Shown in pieces: positions 18,652 to 29,074 of a stretch of DNA of 64,000 nt (positions are counted from its first letter, which is position 1; every line of letters starts with the position of its first letter). The notes beneath the pieces were generated by a model that worked only from the letters and a program-made list of their open reading frames with translations, had not been told where the DNA came from and searched no databases. The position numbers and the translations under genes were made by a program. This stretch comes from Hyphomicrobiales bacterium (GTDB lineage: Bacteria > Pseudomonadota > Alphaproteobacteria > Rhizobiales > Rhizobiaceae), in NCBI GenBank assembly GCA_017305935.1, contig JAFKJU010000005.1:186001-250000 (forward strand), in the 5' to 3' direction.

Positions 18652-20162
18652 TGACCGATTGGCCCATTCTTTCAACGGTCACCTTCCTGCCGCTGGTCGG
18701 CGTGCTGTTGCTGCTGATGGTACGCGACGACACGCCCTCGGGCCGGAAGAACGTGCTTAACATCGCGCTGTTCACGACGGTCTTCACCTTCATCGTCTCG
18801 CTGTTCATCTGGATCGGTTTCGACAATTCGAACCCGGGCTTCCAGATGGTCGAGAAGCATGACTGGCTCGGCACCGGCATTTCCTACCATGTCGGCGTCG
18901 ACGGCATTTCCATGCTGTTCGTTATCCTGTCGACGCTGCTGATGCCCTTCTGCGTGCTGGCGAGCTGGCTCTCGGTCGAGAAGCGCATCAAGGACTACAT
19001 GATCGCCTTCCTGATGCTGGAAGTGCTGATGGTCGGTGTGTTCGTGTCGCTCGACCTGGTGCTGTTCTACGTCTTCTTCGAAGGCGGCCTGATCCCGATG
19101 TTCCTGATCATCGGCGTCTGGGGCGGCAAGGATCGCGTCTACGCCTCCTACAAGTTCTTCCTCTATACGCTGCTCGGCTCGGTGCTGATGATGCTCGCCA
19201 TCATGGCCATGTACTGGCAGGCCGGCACCACCGACATCACGCAACTGCTGCAGTTCAAGTTCCCGGCCGGCATGCAGACCTGGCTGTGGCTCGCCTTCTT
19301 CGCCTCCTTCGCGGTGAAGATGCCGATGTGGCCGGTGCATACCTGGCTGCCGGATGCCCACGTCCAGGCCCCGACCGCCGGTTCGGTCATCCTGGCCGGC
19401 ATTCTCCTGAAGCTCGGCGGCTACGGCATGATCCGCTTTTCGCTGGCCATGTTCCCGCTCGCCTCGGCTCACTTCGCGCCGTTCGTCTTCACGCTCTCGG
19501 TCATCGCCATCATCTACACCTCGCTGGTGGCGCTGATGCAGGAGGACATGAAGAAGCTGATCGCCTATTCCTCCGTTGCCCACATGGGTTACGTGACCAT
19601 GGGCATCTTCGCGGCCAACCAGCAGGGCGTGCAGGGCGCGCTGTTCCAGATGATTTCGCACGGCTTCGTCTCCGGTGCGCTCTTCCTCTGCGTCGGCGTC
19701 GTCTATGACCGCATGCATACCCGCGAGATCGCCGCTTACGGCGGCCTGGCCAGCAACATGCCGAAATATGCCGTCGCCTTCATGATCTTCACCATGGCCA
19801 ATGTGGGCCTTCCGGGCACGTCGGGTTTCATCGGCGAATTCCTCACCCTGATCGGCGTCTTCCGCGCCAATACCTGGGTGGCGCTGTTTGCCGCGACCGG
19901 CGTCATCCTGTCGGCCAGCTATGCCCTGTGGCTCTATCGCCGCATGATCTTCGGCCCGCTCGACAAGGAAAGCCTCAAGGGGCTGCTCGATCTGTCGCCG
20001 CGCGAGAAGGTCATCCTTTATCCGTTGATCGCGCTGACCATCTTCTTCGGCGTTTATCCGGCTCCGATCTTCGATGCGACGGCGGCCTCGGTCGACCTGC
20101 TGGTCAACAATTATACGGCAGCCTTGCAGGCAGCGCACGACGTCGCGCTGACGCTCAAGTGA
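18651..20162 (+). CDS. nuoM: NADH-quinone oxidoreductase subunit M (proton-pumping antiporter-like)
   Basis: This 503-residue, roughly 14-helix subunit shows the conserved Glu in [12 protein letters not shown] (about 138-150). [14 protein letters not shown] follows near 225, and [16 protein letters not shown] near 300. The start overlaps the nuoL stop (TGATG), implying coupled translation. Confidence 0.97.
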   Translation: MTDWPILSTVTFLPLVGVLLLLMVRDDTPSGRKNVLNIALFTTVFTFIVSLFIWIGFDNSNPGFQMVEKHDWLGTGISYHVGVDGISMLFVILSTLLMPFCVLASWLSVEKRIKDYMIAFLMLEVLMVGVFVSLDLVLFYVFFEGGLIPMFLIIGVWGGKDRVYASYKFFLYTLLGSVLMMLAIMAMYWQAGTTDITQLLQFKFPAGMQTWLWLAFFASFAVKMPMWPVHTWLPDAHVQAPTAGSVILAGILLKLGGYGMIRFSLAMFPLASAHFAPFVFTLSVIAIIYTSLVALMQEDMKKLIAYSSVAHMGYVTMGIFAANQQGVQGALFQMISHGFVSGALFLCVGVVYDRMHTREIAAYGGLASNMPKYAVAFMIFTMANVGLPGTSGFIGEFLTLIGVFRANTWVALFAATGVILSASYALWLYRRMIFGPLDKESLKGLLDLSPREKVILYPLIALTIFFGVYPAPIFDATAASVDLLVNNYTAALQAAHDVALTLK

Positions 20163-20179
20163 ACAGGAATTTTTGAGAC

Positions 20180-21622
20180 ATGACTTCTGAACTCTTGCTT
20201 GCAAGTCTGCATCTCGCGACGCCGGAGCTGATCCTCGCCATCGGCGCGCTGGCGCTGTTGATGATCGGGGTGTTCTCCGGCTCGAAATCCGCAGGCCCGG
20301 TCACGGGCCTCGCCATCCTGTTGCTGCTCGTCGCCGGCGCGTGGATCCTGATGGCCGGTTCGGAAGGGCTGGCTTTCGGCGGCGCCTTCATCGCCGATGG
20401 CTTTGCCCGCTTCCTCAAGGTCGTGGCGCTGATCGGCGCGGTGACCGCGATGATCATGAGCATGGGTCAGGCGCGTTCGGAGCATCTGAACCAGTTCGAA
20501 TTCCCGGTACTGCTGGTGCTGGCCACTGTCGGCATGCTGCTGATGATCTCGGCCAACGACCTGATCTCCGCCTATCTGGCGCTGGAACTGCAGTCTCTGG
20601 CACTCTATGTCGTCGCCGCCATCAACCGCGACAATCTGCGCTCGACGGAAGCCGGCCTGAAATATTTCGTGCTCGGCGCCCTGTCCTCGGGCATGATGCT
20701 CTATGGCATGTCGCTGGTCTACGGCTTCACCGGCCATACCGGCTTTGCCGATATCGCCACGGCGCTTTCCGGCGAGCACCGTTCGCTCGGCCTGCTGTTC
20801 GGCCTCGTCTTCGTGCTGACCGGCTTTGCGTTCAAGATCTCGGCCGTGCCGTTCCACATGTGGACGCCGGACGTCTATGAAGGCGCGCCGACCCCGGTCA
20901 CCGCCTTCTTCGCTGCCGCGCCGAAGATCGCCGCCATGGCCATGCTGGTGCGCATCGCCGCGACCGCCTTCGAGCCGATCATGGCCGACTGGCGCCAGAT
21001 CATCACCTTCATCGCGCTCGCCTCGATGCTGCTTGGCGCCTTCGCCGCCATCGGCCAGCGAAACATCAAGCGCCTGATGGCCTATTCCTCCATCGGTCAC
21101 ATGGGTTATGCGCTGGTCGGCCTCGCCGCCGGCACCAAGACAGGCGTTTCCGGCGTCGTCATCTACATGACCATCTACATGGTCATGACGCTGGGCACCT
21201 TCGCGATCATCATGTCGATGCGTCGCAAGGACGGTGAAGTCACCGAAAACATCGACGATCTCGCCGGCCTGTCGACCACCAACCCGTTCATGGCCGTCGT
21301 GCTGACCGCGCTGATGTTCTCGCTGGCCGGCATTCCGCCGCTGGCAGGTTTCTTCGGGAAGTATTTCGTCTTCGTCGCCGCCATCGAAGCCAAGCTGTAC
21401 GCGCTGGCCATCATCGGTGTGCTCGCCTCGGTCGTCGGCGCTTATTACTACCTGCGCGTCGTCAAGCTGATGTGGTTCGATGACGCCAAGGGCGAATTCG
21501 CCCCGCCCTCCGGCGCGCTGAAGCTGGTCTATGGCCTGTCGGGCCTGTTCGTTGCCGGCTACGTGCTGATCGGCGGCTCGATCGGCGCGGCGGCTGGTGC
21601 CGCGGCGGCCTCGTTCTTTTGA
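20180..21622 (+). CDS. nuoN: NADH-quinone oxidoreductase subunit N (proton-pumping antiporter-like)
   Basis: This 480-residue, 14-helix subunit is next to NuoK in the complex. It contains [10 protein letters not shown] (conserved Glu near residue 133), [20 protein letters not shown] (about 217-236) and [15 protein letters not shown] (about 296-310). It closes the nuo set but not the transcription unit: its stop TGA shares its last base with the ATG of birA. Confidence 0.97.
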   Translation: MTSELLLASLHLATPELILAIGALALLMIGVFSGSKSAGPVTGLAILLLLVAGAWILMAGSEGLAFGGAFIADGFARFLKVVALIGAVTAMIMSMGQARSEHLNQFEFPVLLVLATVGMLLMISANDLISAYLALELQSLALYVVAAINRDNLRSTEAGLKYFVLGALSSGMMLYGMSLVYGFTGHTGFADIATALSGEHRSLGLLFGLVFVLTGFAFKISAVPFHMWTPDVYEGAPTPVTAFFAAAPKIAAMAMLVRIAATAFEPIMADWRQIITFIALASMLLGAFAAIGQRNIKRLMAYSSIGHMGYALVGLAAGTKTGVSGVVIYMTIYMVMTLGTFAIIMSMRRKDGEVTENIDDLAGLSTTNPFMAVVLTALMFSLAGIPPLAGFFGKYFVFVAAIEAKLYALAIIGVLASVVGAYYYLRVVKLMWFDDAKGEFAPPSGALKLVYGLSGLFVAGYVLIGGSIGAAAGAAAASFF

Positions 21623-22383
21623 TGGAGGACAGGCTGCATAGCCGCCGGTTTGACGACGACATCCGGCACATTGCGCTTGGTGACGTCATCTCGACCAACA
21701 CCGTCTGTTTCGACCATGCGCGGTCCGGCGATGCCGGGCCGCTTTGGATTACGGCACGCCGGCAGACCGGCGGGCGCGGGCGGCGCGGGCGTCCCTGGGT
21801 GTCCGAGGCCGGCAATCTCTATGCTTCGCTGCTGCTGACTGATCCCGGCCCGATGGAGGCCGTGCGCACCTTGCCGCTGGCCGTCGCCGTCGCCGTCCAT
21901 GCCGCGATCAGCCGGGTGGTTCCCGCCAGCGGCCATCCTGTCGAGATCAAGTGGCCGAACGACGTACTGATCGGCCGCGCCAAGACCTGCGGCATTCTTC
22001 TCGAAAGCGAAACCACGCGCGACGGGCGGCTGGTGGTGGTGATCGGCATCGGCATCAACATGGTGGCGCGGCCGGATATGGCGCACTATCCCGTCACTTG
22101 CCTTGCCGAGCAGGGCGTGCATATCTCGCCGGAGGAATTGTTTGCGCATCTCTATGTCGAGATGAACCGGGCGCTCGCCGTCTGGAATGGTGGCGCCGGC
22201 GCGGCCGGGATCGTCGCGCGCTGGCGTGCGGCGGCCTGTGGCTTCGGCGAGCGCATAACCGTCAATTTGCCGGACCGTTCGCTCACCGGCCGATTTGCCG
22301 GCATCGACGATCAGGGCTATTTGATTTTGGAGACCGGGCGCGACACGATGTCGATCGCAGCCGGTGATGTTTTCTTTGCATGA
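21622..22383 (+). CDS. birA: Biotin--[acetyl-CoA-carboxylase] ligase, monofunctional
   Basis: This 253-residue enzyme activates biotin with ATP and attaches it to the biotin carrier protein of acetyl-CoA carboxylase. The biotinyl-AMP loop G-G-R-G-R-R-G-R-P-W (about 51-60) and K-W-P-N-D-V-L-I (about 111-118) are present. The N-terminal DNA-binding domain of E. coli BirA is absent, so it should not repress biotin synthesis. The start overlaps the nuoN stop by one base, so it is read as part of the nuo transcript. accC, encoding the partner complex, is at the far end of the window. Confidence 0.93.
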   Translation: MEDRLHSRRFDDDIRHIALGDVISTNTVCFDHARSGDAGPLWITARRQTGGRGRRGRPWVSEAGNLYASLLLTDPGPMEAVRTLPLAVAVAVHAAISRVVPASGHPVEIKWPNDVLIGRAKTCGILLESETTRDGRLVVVIGIGINMVARPDMAHYPVTCLAEQGVHISPEELFAHLYVEMNRALAVWNGGAGAAGIVARWRAAACGFGERITVNLPDRSLTGRFAGIDDQGYLILETGRDTMSIAAGDVFFA

Positions 22384-22394
22384 ATGGAACGACC

Positions 22395-24062
22395 ATGGCG
22401 ACCAAGGATGAACTGGTATTTCTGCCGCTGGGAGGCGTGGGCGAGATCGGCATGAATCTCGCGCTGTACGGCTACGGACCGCCGTCCAACCGACAGTGGA
22501 TCATGGTCGATTGCGGCGTCACCTTTCCGGGCCTCGACCTTCCGGGCGTCGATCTGGTGCTGCCCGATATCCGCTTCCTTGCCGAGGAGCGCCGTAACCT
22601 CAAGGCGATCATCATCACCCATGCCCATGAGGACCACTACGGCGGGTTGAACGACCTGTGGCCGGGCCTCAACGTGCCGGTCTATGCCTCAGCCTTCACC
22701 GCCGGCCTGCTGGAGGCCAAGCGCAAATACGAGGAATCGCGCGGCGATATCCCGGTGACGCCGTTCAAGGCGGGCGATGTCGTCAATATCGGTCCGTTCA
22801 GCGTCGAGGGCGTCGCCGTCAACCACTCTATTCCCGAGCCGATGTCGCTGGTGATCCGCACGCCCCTCGGCACGGTCGTACATACCGGTGACTGGAAAAT
22901 CGATCTGGCGCCCTCCATGGGGCCGCTCACCGACGAGGCCCGTTTCCGGGCCATCGGCGACGAGGGCGTGCTGGCGCTGATGTGTGATTCCACCAATGCG
23001 GTGCGCGACGGCATCTCCCCCTCCGAGCGCGAGGTTGAGGCAAGCCTGCGCTCGATCATCGAAACCGCCAAGGGTCGCGTGCTGGTCACCACCTTCTCCT
23101 CGAATGTCGGCCGCATCCGCTCGGTCGCGGAAGCCGCGCAGGCGGCTGGCCGCGAGGTGCTGCTGCTCGGCAGTTCGCTGAAGCGCGTCGTCGACGTCTC
23201 GCGCGAAATCGGCCTGCTTGACGGCATCCGGCCGTTCGTGTCGGAGGATCAGTACGCGACGATCCCGCGCAACAAGATCGTCGTCATCCTGACCGGCAGC
23301 CAGGGCGAGCCGCGCGCCGCCCTTGCGAAACTGTCGCGCGAAGAGATGCGCAACGTCTCGCTCGCCGCCGGCGACATGGTGGTGTTTTCCTCGCGCGCCA
23401 TTCCCGGCAATGAAAAGGGCATTCAGGACATCAAGAACGGCCTGATCGAGCAGGGCGTCAAGGTGGTCACCGATTCCGATGCGCTGGTGCATGTCTCCGG
23501 CCATCCGCGTCGCAGCGAGTTGCAGCAGATGTATGCCTGGATTCGGCCACAGATCCTTGTGCCCGTGCATGGCGAGGCGACGCATCTGACGGCGCAGGCC
23601 GAGCTCGGCTTCCAGTCCGGTATCGTCAACATTCCGCGGGTGCGCAACGGCGACGTTCTGCGCCTGGCGCCGGGCCCGGCCGAGGTCATCGACGAGGCGC
23701 CGCATGGCCGCATCTTCAAGGACGGCAAACTGATCGGCGATTTCGACGAGATGGGCGTCGGCGAGCGTCGCAAGATTTCCTATGTCGGCCATGTCGCCGT
23801 GAGCGTGCTGCTCGATAGCCGCTTCGATTTCGTCGGCGATCCCGAGGTGGTGCCGATTGGCCTGCCGGAATACGACATCGAGGGCGAGAACATGGAGGAT
23901 ACGCTCTACGACGCCGTCCTCGGCGCCGTCGAAAGCATCCCGCGGGCGCGGCGCAAGGATCTGGAAATGGTCAAGGAAGCGGTGCGCCGCGCCGTACGCT
24001 CGACCGCCAATGAGATGTGGGGCAAGAAGCCGGTTGTCACCGTCTTCCTGAACCGCATCTGA
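22395..24062 (+). CDS. rnj: Ribonuclease J (metallo-beta-lactamase / beta-CASP)
   Basis: This 555-residue RNase combines 5'-to-3' exonuclease and endonuclease activity and acts in mRNA turnover and rRNA maturation. The zinc motif H-A-H-E-D-H is at 76-81, with D-C-G-V-T-F-P-G upstream and the beta-CASP motif H-V-S-G-H-P-R-R near residue 370. The ATG at 22395 (M-A-T-K-D-E-L-V-F) is preferred over the ATG at 22380, which overlaps the birA stop but lacks a ribosome site. RNase J coexists with RNase E in many rhizobia. Confidence 0.95.
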   Translation: MATKDELVFLPLGGVGEIGMNLALYGYGPPSNRQWIMVDCGVTFPGLDLPGVDLVLPDIRFLAEERRNLKAIIITHAHEDHYGGLNDLWPGLNVPVYASAFTAGLLEAKRKYEESRGDIPVTPFKAGDVVNIGPFSVEGVAVNHSIPEPMSLVIRTPLGTVVHTGDWKIDLAPSMGPLTDEARFRAIGDEGVLALMCDSTNAVRDGISPSEREVEASLRSIIETAKGRVLVTTFSSNVGRIRSVAEAAQAAGREVLLLGSSLKRVVDVSREIGLLDGIRPFVSEDQYATIPRNKIVVILTGSQGEPRAALAKLSREEMRNVSLAAGDMVVFSSRAIPGNEKGIQDIKNGLIEQGVKVVTDSDALVHVSGHPRRSELQQMYAWIRPQILVPVHGEATHLTAQAELGFQSGIVNIPRVRNGDVLRLAPGPAEVIDEAPHGRIFKDGKLIGDFDEMGVGERRKISYVGHVAVSVLLDSRFDFVGDPEVVPIGLPEYDIEGENMEDTLYDAVLGAVESIPRARRKDLEMVKEAVRRAVRSTANEMWGKKPVVTVFLNRI

Positions 24063-24075
24063 CAGGAGAGAAACC

Positions 24076-24480
24076 ATGCTGGGTCGGGTCAACCACATCG
24101 CCATCGCCGTGCCGGACATCGACAAGGCGACGGCCTCCTATCGCGACGTGCTCGGCGCCTCGGTCTCCGACAAGCAGCCCTTGCTGGAACATGGCGTGAC
24201 GGTGGTGTTCGTCAACCTGCCGAACACCAAGGTGGAATTGCTGGAGCCGTTGGGCGCGGATTCGCCGATCGGCGCTTTCCTGACGCGCAACCCGGATGGC
24301 GGCATCCATCATATCTGCTACGAGGTCGACGATATCCTGGCGGCGCGCGACAAGCTGACCGCCGATGGCGCCCGCGTGCTCGGCAAGGGCGATCCGAAGA
24401 TCGGCGCGCATGGCAAGCCGGTGCTTTTCCTGCATCCCAAGGATTTCTACGGAACCCTGATCGAGCTGGAACAGGTGTGA
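24076..24480 (+). CDS. mce: Methylmalonyl-CoA epimerase
   Basis: This 134-residue vicinal-oxygen-chelate enzyme interconverts (R)- and (S)-methylmalonyl-CoA in propionate and odd-chain or branched amino-acid breakdown. Features are N-H-I-A-I-A-V-P-D-I-D at the N-terminus, G-G-I-H-H-I-C-Y-E-V-D near residue 75 and a C-terminal Glu in L-I-E-L-E-Q. The two His and one Glu form the metal site. AGGAGAG precedes the ATG, 14 bases after rnj. The mutase gene is not in the window. Confidence 0.93.
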   Translation: MLGRVNHIAIAVPDIDKATASYRDVLGASVSDKQPLLEHGVTVVFVNLPNTKVELLEPLGADSPIGAFLTRNPDGGIHHICYEVDDILAARDKLTADGARVLGKGDPKIGAHGKPVLFLHPKDFYGTLIELEQV

Positions 24481-24569
24481 CAATTCGGCCGGTTGCGGCC
24501 GGCCGGGCAGGGCGCTATGGCCTGCCCGTATCAACTGGACCGCAGCGGCGCCTGTCGCGGTTTGATCTG

Positions 24570-24650
24570 GAGCATTTTCGGTCGAAGCGTGGTCGCTTTG
24601 GCGTTGGAAAATGCGGCAAAAACAAAACGCCAGAACATTTCCGGTGAACC
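24570..24650. repeat. Rhizobial palindromic intergenic repeat, variant copy
   Basis: GAGCATTTTC and GGAAAATGC form an outer stem around an inner GAAGCG/CGCTTT pair; the unit continues with CAAAAACAAAACGCCAGAAC. It has the same architecture as other copies but diverged bases. It fills most of the 209-bp gap between mce and the next gene. Confidence 0.55.
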
Positions 24651-24689
24651 CCTGTTCGCCTGAAATGTGCTGGTCAGCGGAGCGTGAAG

Positions 24690-24980
24690 ATGCAATTGTT
24701 TTCGATCTTTGCCATTTATTTCATCATTTGGTGGGTAACGCTGTTTGCCGTCCTTCCGTTTGGCATGCGCACACAGGCCGAGGAGAATTACGTCGTGCCC
24801 GGCACGCCGGAAAGCGCGCCAGCGCGCTTCCAGGCAAAGAAGGTGCTCCTGCTGACCACGCTGGTTGCGGCGCTGATCTATGGCGGCTGGTATCTCTGCA
24901 CGGTGTATTTCGGCATCAGCATGGATTCGCTGCGCCTGCTGCCGAATTTCGAGCAGACGGGCCCGTCCGGCGTTGATTGA
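24690..24980 (+). CDS. DUF1467 family membrane protein
   Basis: This 96-residue protein has two predicted transmembrane helices (about residues 3-25 and 53-78) with a hydrophilic loop carrying F-G-M-R-T-Q-A-E-E between them. The sequence matches the DUF1467 family, found beside mce and proS in many alphaproteobacteria. Function is unknown. GGAG lies 6 bases before the ATG at 24690; an in-frame GTG at 24684 overlaps that site. It is the last gene before the terminator at 25109. Confidence 0.85.
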   Translation: MQLFSIFAIYFIIWWVTLFAVLPFGMRTQAEENYVVPGTPESAPARFQAKKVLLLTTLVAALIYGGWYLCTVYFGISMDSLRLLPNFEQTGPSGVD

Positions 24981-25032
24981 GCGCCGGAATCAACTGGCGA
25001 CTATCGGTTGTAATTTTGTAACGATGGCGTGT

Positions 25033-25082
25033 TAGAGCATTCTCAGGAAAAGCGTGTCGAGGTTTCCCGTCCGGAAATACTC
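25033..25082. repeat. Rhizobial palindromic intergenic repeat, short copy
   Basis: TTAGAGCATTCTCAGGAAAA is followed by GCGTGTCGAGG, TTTCCCGTCC and GGAAATAC, the same order as in the copies at 450 and 60644. The outer stem is degraded. Confidence 0.55.
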
Positions 25083-25108
25083 TTGCACGGGTCCATGAAA
25101 GCAAAAAA

Positions 25109-25132
25109 AAACAAGGCCAAAGCCTTGTTTTT
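25109..25132. terminator. Strong intrinsic terminator after the nuo-birA-rnj-mce-DUF1467 unit
   Basis: Stem ACAAGGC (25111-25117) / GCCTTGT (25122-25128) has a 4-base loop, followed by TTTTT on the plus strand and preceded by an A-tract. It would also work on the minus strand. It marks the end of a transcription unit that may have begun at nuoA. Confidence 0.85.
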
Positions 25133-25555
25133 GAAGTTATCGCGTGATCTTCAACCGTTACCGGGGCTGCGAACGAGCGCGCCTAAGACCTAATCCTCCC
25201 AAGACTTTAACCGCGAAACGACAAGAATTTAATCTCCCTGCCTCTTTTCTGAGCCGAACCTAGCCCAAGGTTTGGGCTTTGTCACCCATTTTTTTGGCAT
25301 TTTTGCTACAGTCGCGGATAATTTTTCTGTTGACAAATTTGTTGCGCAATTTCTTTGCTTTTCGCCTCAATTCCGCCTCGGAAATAGTGGTGCTGTGCGG
25401 CGCGAAACGCCGAGCGGCAGCCAAGCGGAGGGAAGGTATGACGAGCGGGTTTTCTTCCTCCGGCGAAGCGGCTAAGACATCTGCGGTCAAACCGTCGATC
25501 CACGATTGATTCCCGTTATTGCGAACCCGAATCCCATAGTTTGGAAGTTAAGCCG
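25133..25555. other. AT-rich non-coding region upstream of proS
   Basis: This interval of about 420 bp is more AT-rich than its surroundings. It holds a small hairpin AGCCCAA/TTGGGCT (25262-25278), which may be a second terminator, and a perfect -35 box TTGACA (25330-25335) with a weak -10 (about 25353) that could drive proS. Open frames on both strands have no ribosome site or recognisable product. Confidence 0.45.
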
Positions 25556-26878
25556 ATGCGCCTTTCCCGCTTTTTCATGCCCATTCTGAAGGAAAACCCC
25601 AAGGAAGCGGAAATCGTTTCCCACCGGCTGATGCTGCGCACGGGCATGATCCGCCAGCAATCCCAGGGCATTTATAGCTGGCTGCCACTCGGCAAGAAGG
25701 TTCTCGACAAGGTCAATGCCATCATCCGCGAGGAGCAGAACCGCTCCGGCGCCATTGAGCTTCTGATGCCGACGCTGCAATCGGCCGAACTCTGGCAGGA
25801 GAGCGGCCGCTACGACGATTACGGCAAGGAAATGCTGCGCATCAAGGACCGCCAGGAGCGTCCGATGCTCTACGGTCCGACGAACGAGGAGATGATCACC
25901 GACATCTTCCGTTCCTACGTCAAGTCCTACAAGAACCTGCCGCTGAACCTCTATCACATCCAGCTCAAGTTCCGCGACGAGATCCGCCCGCGTTTCGGCA
26001 CGATGCGCTCGCGCGAATTCCTGATGAAGGACGCCTATTCCTTCGACCTCACCAAGGAAGACGCGATCCACGCCTATAACCGCATGTTCGCGGCCTATCT
26101 GCGCACCTTCTCGCGCATGGGTCTGCGCGCCATTCCGATGCGCGCCGATACCGGTCCGATCGGCGGCAACCACAGCCACGAATTCATCATCCTCGCCGAT
26201 ACCGGCGAATCGGAAGTCTTCTGCCACCGCGATTTCGTCAATTTCGACATCCCGGCAGAGGACACCAACTTCGAGGATGTCGCCGGCATGCAGTCGATCT
26301 TCGACAAATGGACTTCGGTCTATGCCGCGACTTCGGAAATGCATGACGAGGCAGCCTTCGACGCCATACCCGAAGGCGAACGCCTTTCGGCGCGCGGCAT
26401 CGAGGTTGGCCATATCTTCTATTTCGGCACCAAGTATTCCGAACCGATGGGCGCCAAGGTCCAAGGCCCCGACGGCAAGGAGCATCCTGTGCATATGGGC
26501 TCTTATGGTATCGGTCCGACCCGCCTTGTCCCCGCCATCATCGAAGCGTCCCATGATGAGAACGGTATCGTCTGGCCGGCCGCGGTCGCGCCCTTCGATG
26601 CCGTGTTGATCAACATGAAGGCCGGCGATGCGGTCTGCGACGATGCCTGCGAACGCCTCTACACGGCGCTGCGCAATGCCGGCAAGGATCCGCTCTACGA
26701 CGATACCGACGACCGCGCCGGCACGAAATTCGCAACCGCCGACCTGATCGGCGTTCCGATGCAGGTGATCGCCGGTCCGCGCGGACTCGCCAACGGTGAG
26801 GTCGAGCTCAAGGATCGCAAGACCGGCGCGCGTGAAACGCTGACGGTGGAAGCCGCGCTGAACAGGCTCGTCGGCTGA
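25556..26878 (+). CDS. proS: Prolyl-tRNA synthetase, short alphaproteobacterial type
   Basis: This 440-residue class II synthetase charges tRNA-Pro. Motif 2 ([17 protein letters not shown]) and motif 3 (G-S-Y-G-I-G-P-T-R) are visible, together with the T-N-E-E proline-binding motif. It lacks the large editing insertion of the E. coli enzyme, which accounts for its length. The ATG at 25556 has GGAAG upstream; the in-frame TTG at 25541 is rejected. It leads a compact proS-lolC-lolD unit. Confidence 0.95.
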   Translation: MRLSRFFMPILKENPKEAEIVSHRLMLRTGMIRQQSQGIYSWLPLGKKVLDKVNAIIREEQNRSGAIELLMPTLQSAELWQESGRYDDYGKEMLRIKDRQERPMLYGPTNEEMITDIFRSYVKSYKNLPLNLYHIQLKFRDEIRPRFGTMRSREFLMKDAYSFDLTKEDAIHAYNRMFAAYLRTFSRMGLRAIPMRADTGPIGGNHSHEFIILADTGESEVFCHRDFVNFDIPAEDTNFEDVAGMQSIFDKWTSVYAATSEMHDEAAFDAIPEGERLSARGIEVGHIFYFGTKYSEPMGAKVQGPDGKEHPVHMGSYGIGPTRLVPAIIEASHDENGIVWPAAVAPFDAVLINMKAGDAVCDDACERLYTALRNAGKDPLYDDTDDRAGTKFATADLIGVPMQVIAGPRGLANGEVELKDRKTGARETLTVEAALNRLVG

Positions 26879-26895
26879 CGGAACGGGGAGTGGGC

Positions 26896-28203
26896 ATGGC
26901 GGTGGACGCGGGTAAGCAGGAGACGGTCGCGCTCGGAAAGAGCAAGGCCGGACGGCCGTTCTCGGCCTTCGAGCGGGTCGTGGCATGGCGATATCTGCGC
27001 GCCAGGCGCAAGGAAGCCTTCATCTCTGTGATCGCGGGATTCTCCTTCCTCGGCATCATGCTGGGCGTGGCCACGCTGATCATCGTCATGGCGGTGATGA
27101 ACGGGTTCCGCACCGAGCTGATCTCGCGCATCCTCGGCGTCAACGGTCACATGATCGTCCAGCCGATCGATTCGCCGCTGGAAAACTACGGCGCTTTGGC
27201 GAAGAAATTCTCGACCATCCCGGGCGTCACCATGGCGCTGCCGCTGGTCGAGGGCCAGACATTGGCCTCGGGCAAGGGCGGCGCCGGCACCGGCGCGCTG
27301 GTGCGCGGCATCCGCGCCGACGATCTCAAGGCCCTGAAGACGATTTCCGGCAATATCAAGAGCGGCAATATCGACGGCTTCGTTGCCGGTGACGGCGTGC
27401 TCGTCGGCTCGCGCATGGCCGCCCAGCTCGGGCTCACCGCCGGCGACCAGATCACGCTGATGTCGCCGGAAGGCGACGTGACGCCGATGGGCGTCAACCC
27501 GCGCATCAAGTCCTACACCGTCTCGGGTATCTTCGAGATCGGTATGTCGGAATATGACGCGTCGATGATCTATATGCCGCTCGAGGAAGCGCAGCTCTAT
27601 TTCAACGCCGAAGGCATCGTGCAATCGATCGAGCTGTTCGTTTCCAATCCGGATGACGTGGACGAATTGCGGCCGAAGATCGAGGATGCGGCGGAGCGGC
27701 AGGTCTTCATCACCGACTGGCGACAGCGAAACCAGACCTTCTTCTCGGCCTTGCAGGTCGAACGCAACGTCATGTTCATGATCCTGACGCTGATCGTGCT
27801 GGTCGCGGCGCTGAACATCATCTCCGGGCTGATCATGCTGGTAAAGGACAAGGGCAGCGATATCGCCATCCTGCGCACCATGGGCGCGACCTCCGGGTCG
27901 ATCATGCGCATCTTCTTCATGACGGGCGCGGCGATCGGCACGGCCGGCACCTTTGCCGGTGTGTTGCTCGGCGTCATCGTCTGTCTGAACATCGAATCGA
28001 TCCGTCAATTCTTCTCCTGGGTCTCGGGCACGGTGCTGTTCGATCCCGAACTCTATTTCCTCAGCCAGTTGCCGGCGGACATGAATGTCGGCGAGACGGT
28101 CTCTGTGGTGGTGATGGCGTTGACGCTGTCGTTCATCGCGACCATCGTTCCCGCCTGGCGAGCCTCGCGGCTCGATCCGGTGCAGGCGCTGCGATACGAA
28201 TAA
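26896..28203 (+). CDS. lolC: Lipoprotein-releasing ABC transporter permease (LolC/LolE family)
   Basis: This 435-residue inner-membrane permease extracts outer-membrane lipoproteins to LolA together with the ATPase encoded next. There is one N-terminal helix (about 40-65), a large periplasmic domain (about 70-290) and three C-terminal helices, with the FtsX-like block [15 protein letters not shown] near 320. Only one permease gene is present, so the transporter is probably a homodimer, as usual in alphaproteobacteria. GGGGAG precedes the ATG at 26896. Confidence 0.93.
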   Translation: MAVDAGKQETVALGKSKAGRPFSAFERVVAWRYLRARRKEAFISVIAGFSFLGIMLGVATLIIVMAVMNGFRTELISRILGVNGHMIVQPIDSPLENYGALAKKFSTIPGVTMALPLVEGQTLASGKGGAGTGALVRGIRADDLKALKTISGNIKSGNIDGFVAGDGVLVGSRMAAQLGLTAGDQITLMSPEGDVTPMGVNPRIKSYTVSGIFEIGMSEYDASMIYMPLEEAQLYFNAEGIVQSIELFVSNPDDVDELRPKIEDAAERQVFITDWRQRNQTFFSALQVERNVMFMILTLIVLVAALNIISGLIMLVKDKGSDIAILRTMGATSGSIMRIFFMTGAAIGTAGTFAGVLLGVIVCLNIESIRQFFSWVSGTVLFDPELYFLSQLPADMNVGETVSVVVMALTLSFIATIVPAWRASRLDPVQALRYE

Positions 28204-28217
28204 GGAAAACACCATCG

Positions 28218-28901
28218 ATGAAACGGCAGATCGCATTGCAGCTTTCCGGGATCGAGCGCCGCTACGGTCAGGGCGATACCGTCCTGTCCATCCTGAAGGG
28301 CGCCGACCTGACGCTGCATCGCGGCGAGATCGTCGCGCTGGTCGCGCCGTCCGGAACCGGCAAGTCGACCCTGCTGCATGTCGCCGGCCTGCTCGAACAT
28401 CCCGATGCCGGCGAAGTGCTGATCAACGGGCGCAGTTGCAACAATCTGAGCGATGACGAGCGCACCGCCATCCGCCGCGCCGATATCGGCTTTGTCTACC
28501 AGTTCCACCATCTGCTGCCGGAGTTTTCCGCCTTGGAAAACATCATGATGCCGCAGCTCATCAGCGGCCTGCCGTGGAACGAGACCCGCGAGCGCGCCGG
28601 CCAGCTTCTCGATTACATGCGCATCGCGCATCGCGGCGATCATCGCCCGGCCGAGCTTTCCGGCGGCGAACAGCAGCGCGTCGCCATTGGCCGCGCCGTC
28701 GCCAATGCGCCTCTGGTGCTGCTGGCTGATGAGCCGACTGGCAATCTCGATCCCGCCACCGCCCATTACGTCTTCGATGCTCTGGAAGCGCTGGTGCGCC
28801 AGTCCGGCCTCGCCGCCCTGATCGCCACCCATAATCATGAACTTGCCGCGCGCATGGACCGCCGCGTGACCATCGCCGACGGCAAGGTCGAGGAAATCTG
28901 A
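28218..28901 (+). CDS. lolD: Lipoprotein-releasing ABC transporter ATPase
   Basis: This 227-residue ATPase has Walker [10 protein letters not shown] (about 48-56), signature L-S-G-G-E-Q-Q-R-V (about 147-155) and Walker [12 protein letters not shown] (about 168-178). The Q-loop block [12 protein letters not shown] is typical of LolD/MacB ATPases. It lies 14 bases after lolC and is followed by a repeat element and a strong terminator. Confidence 0.94.
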   Translation: MKRQIALQLSGIERRYGQGDTVLSILKGADLTLHRGEIVALVAPSGTGKSTLLHVAGLLEHPDAGEVLINGRSCNNLSDDERTAIRRADIGFVYQFHHLLPEFSALENIMMPQLISGLPWNETRERAGQLLDYMRIAHRGDHRPAELSGGEQQRVAIGRAVANAPLVLLADEPTGNLDPATAHYVFDALEALVRQSGLAALIATHNHELAARMDRRVTIADGKVEEI

Positions 28902-28912
28902 CGATTTCGCGA

Positions 28913-29010
28913 GAGCATTTCCGATTTCCTTAAATCGCGAAAACGCTCCAACGCTTTGTTTGTCGCATCTCCGGACGGAAAACCGGTATCCACTTTTCCG
29001 GGAAACGCGC
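28913..29010. repeat. Rhizobial palindromic intergenic repeat, near full-length copy
   Basis: This unit of about 98 bp starts GAGCATTTCC and has stem CGATTT/AAATCG. A middle part follows (AACGCTTTGTTTGTCGCATC), then stem GGAAAA/TTTTCC, ending GGGAAACGCGC. The right half is the reverse complement of the start of the copies at 450 and 60644, so those are partial or inverted forms of this element. Confidence 0.75.
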
Positions 29011-29018
29011 TATCGCAT

Positions 29019-29057
29019 GAAAAAGCCATCCGCAGCGCCCGCCGCGGATGGCTTTTT
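29019..29057. terminator. Intrinsic terminator between lolD and the convergent secreted-protein gene
   Basis: Arms AAAAGCCATCCGC and GCGGATGGCTTTTT flank a 10-base GC-rich loop, with A- and T-tracts on both sides. It is bidirectional, serving lolD (plus) and the gene ending at 29075 (minus). Confidence 0.88.
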
Positions 29058-29074
29058 GTCTTGCCATCGGCGTC

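Noticed and set aside
25260-25490. 76-aa minus-strand open frame upstream of proS with a Lys/Arg-rich C-terminus
   Set aside because: It needs a TTG start without a ribosome site, runs through a hairpin and the likely proS promoter, and resembles no family.
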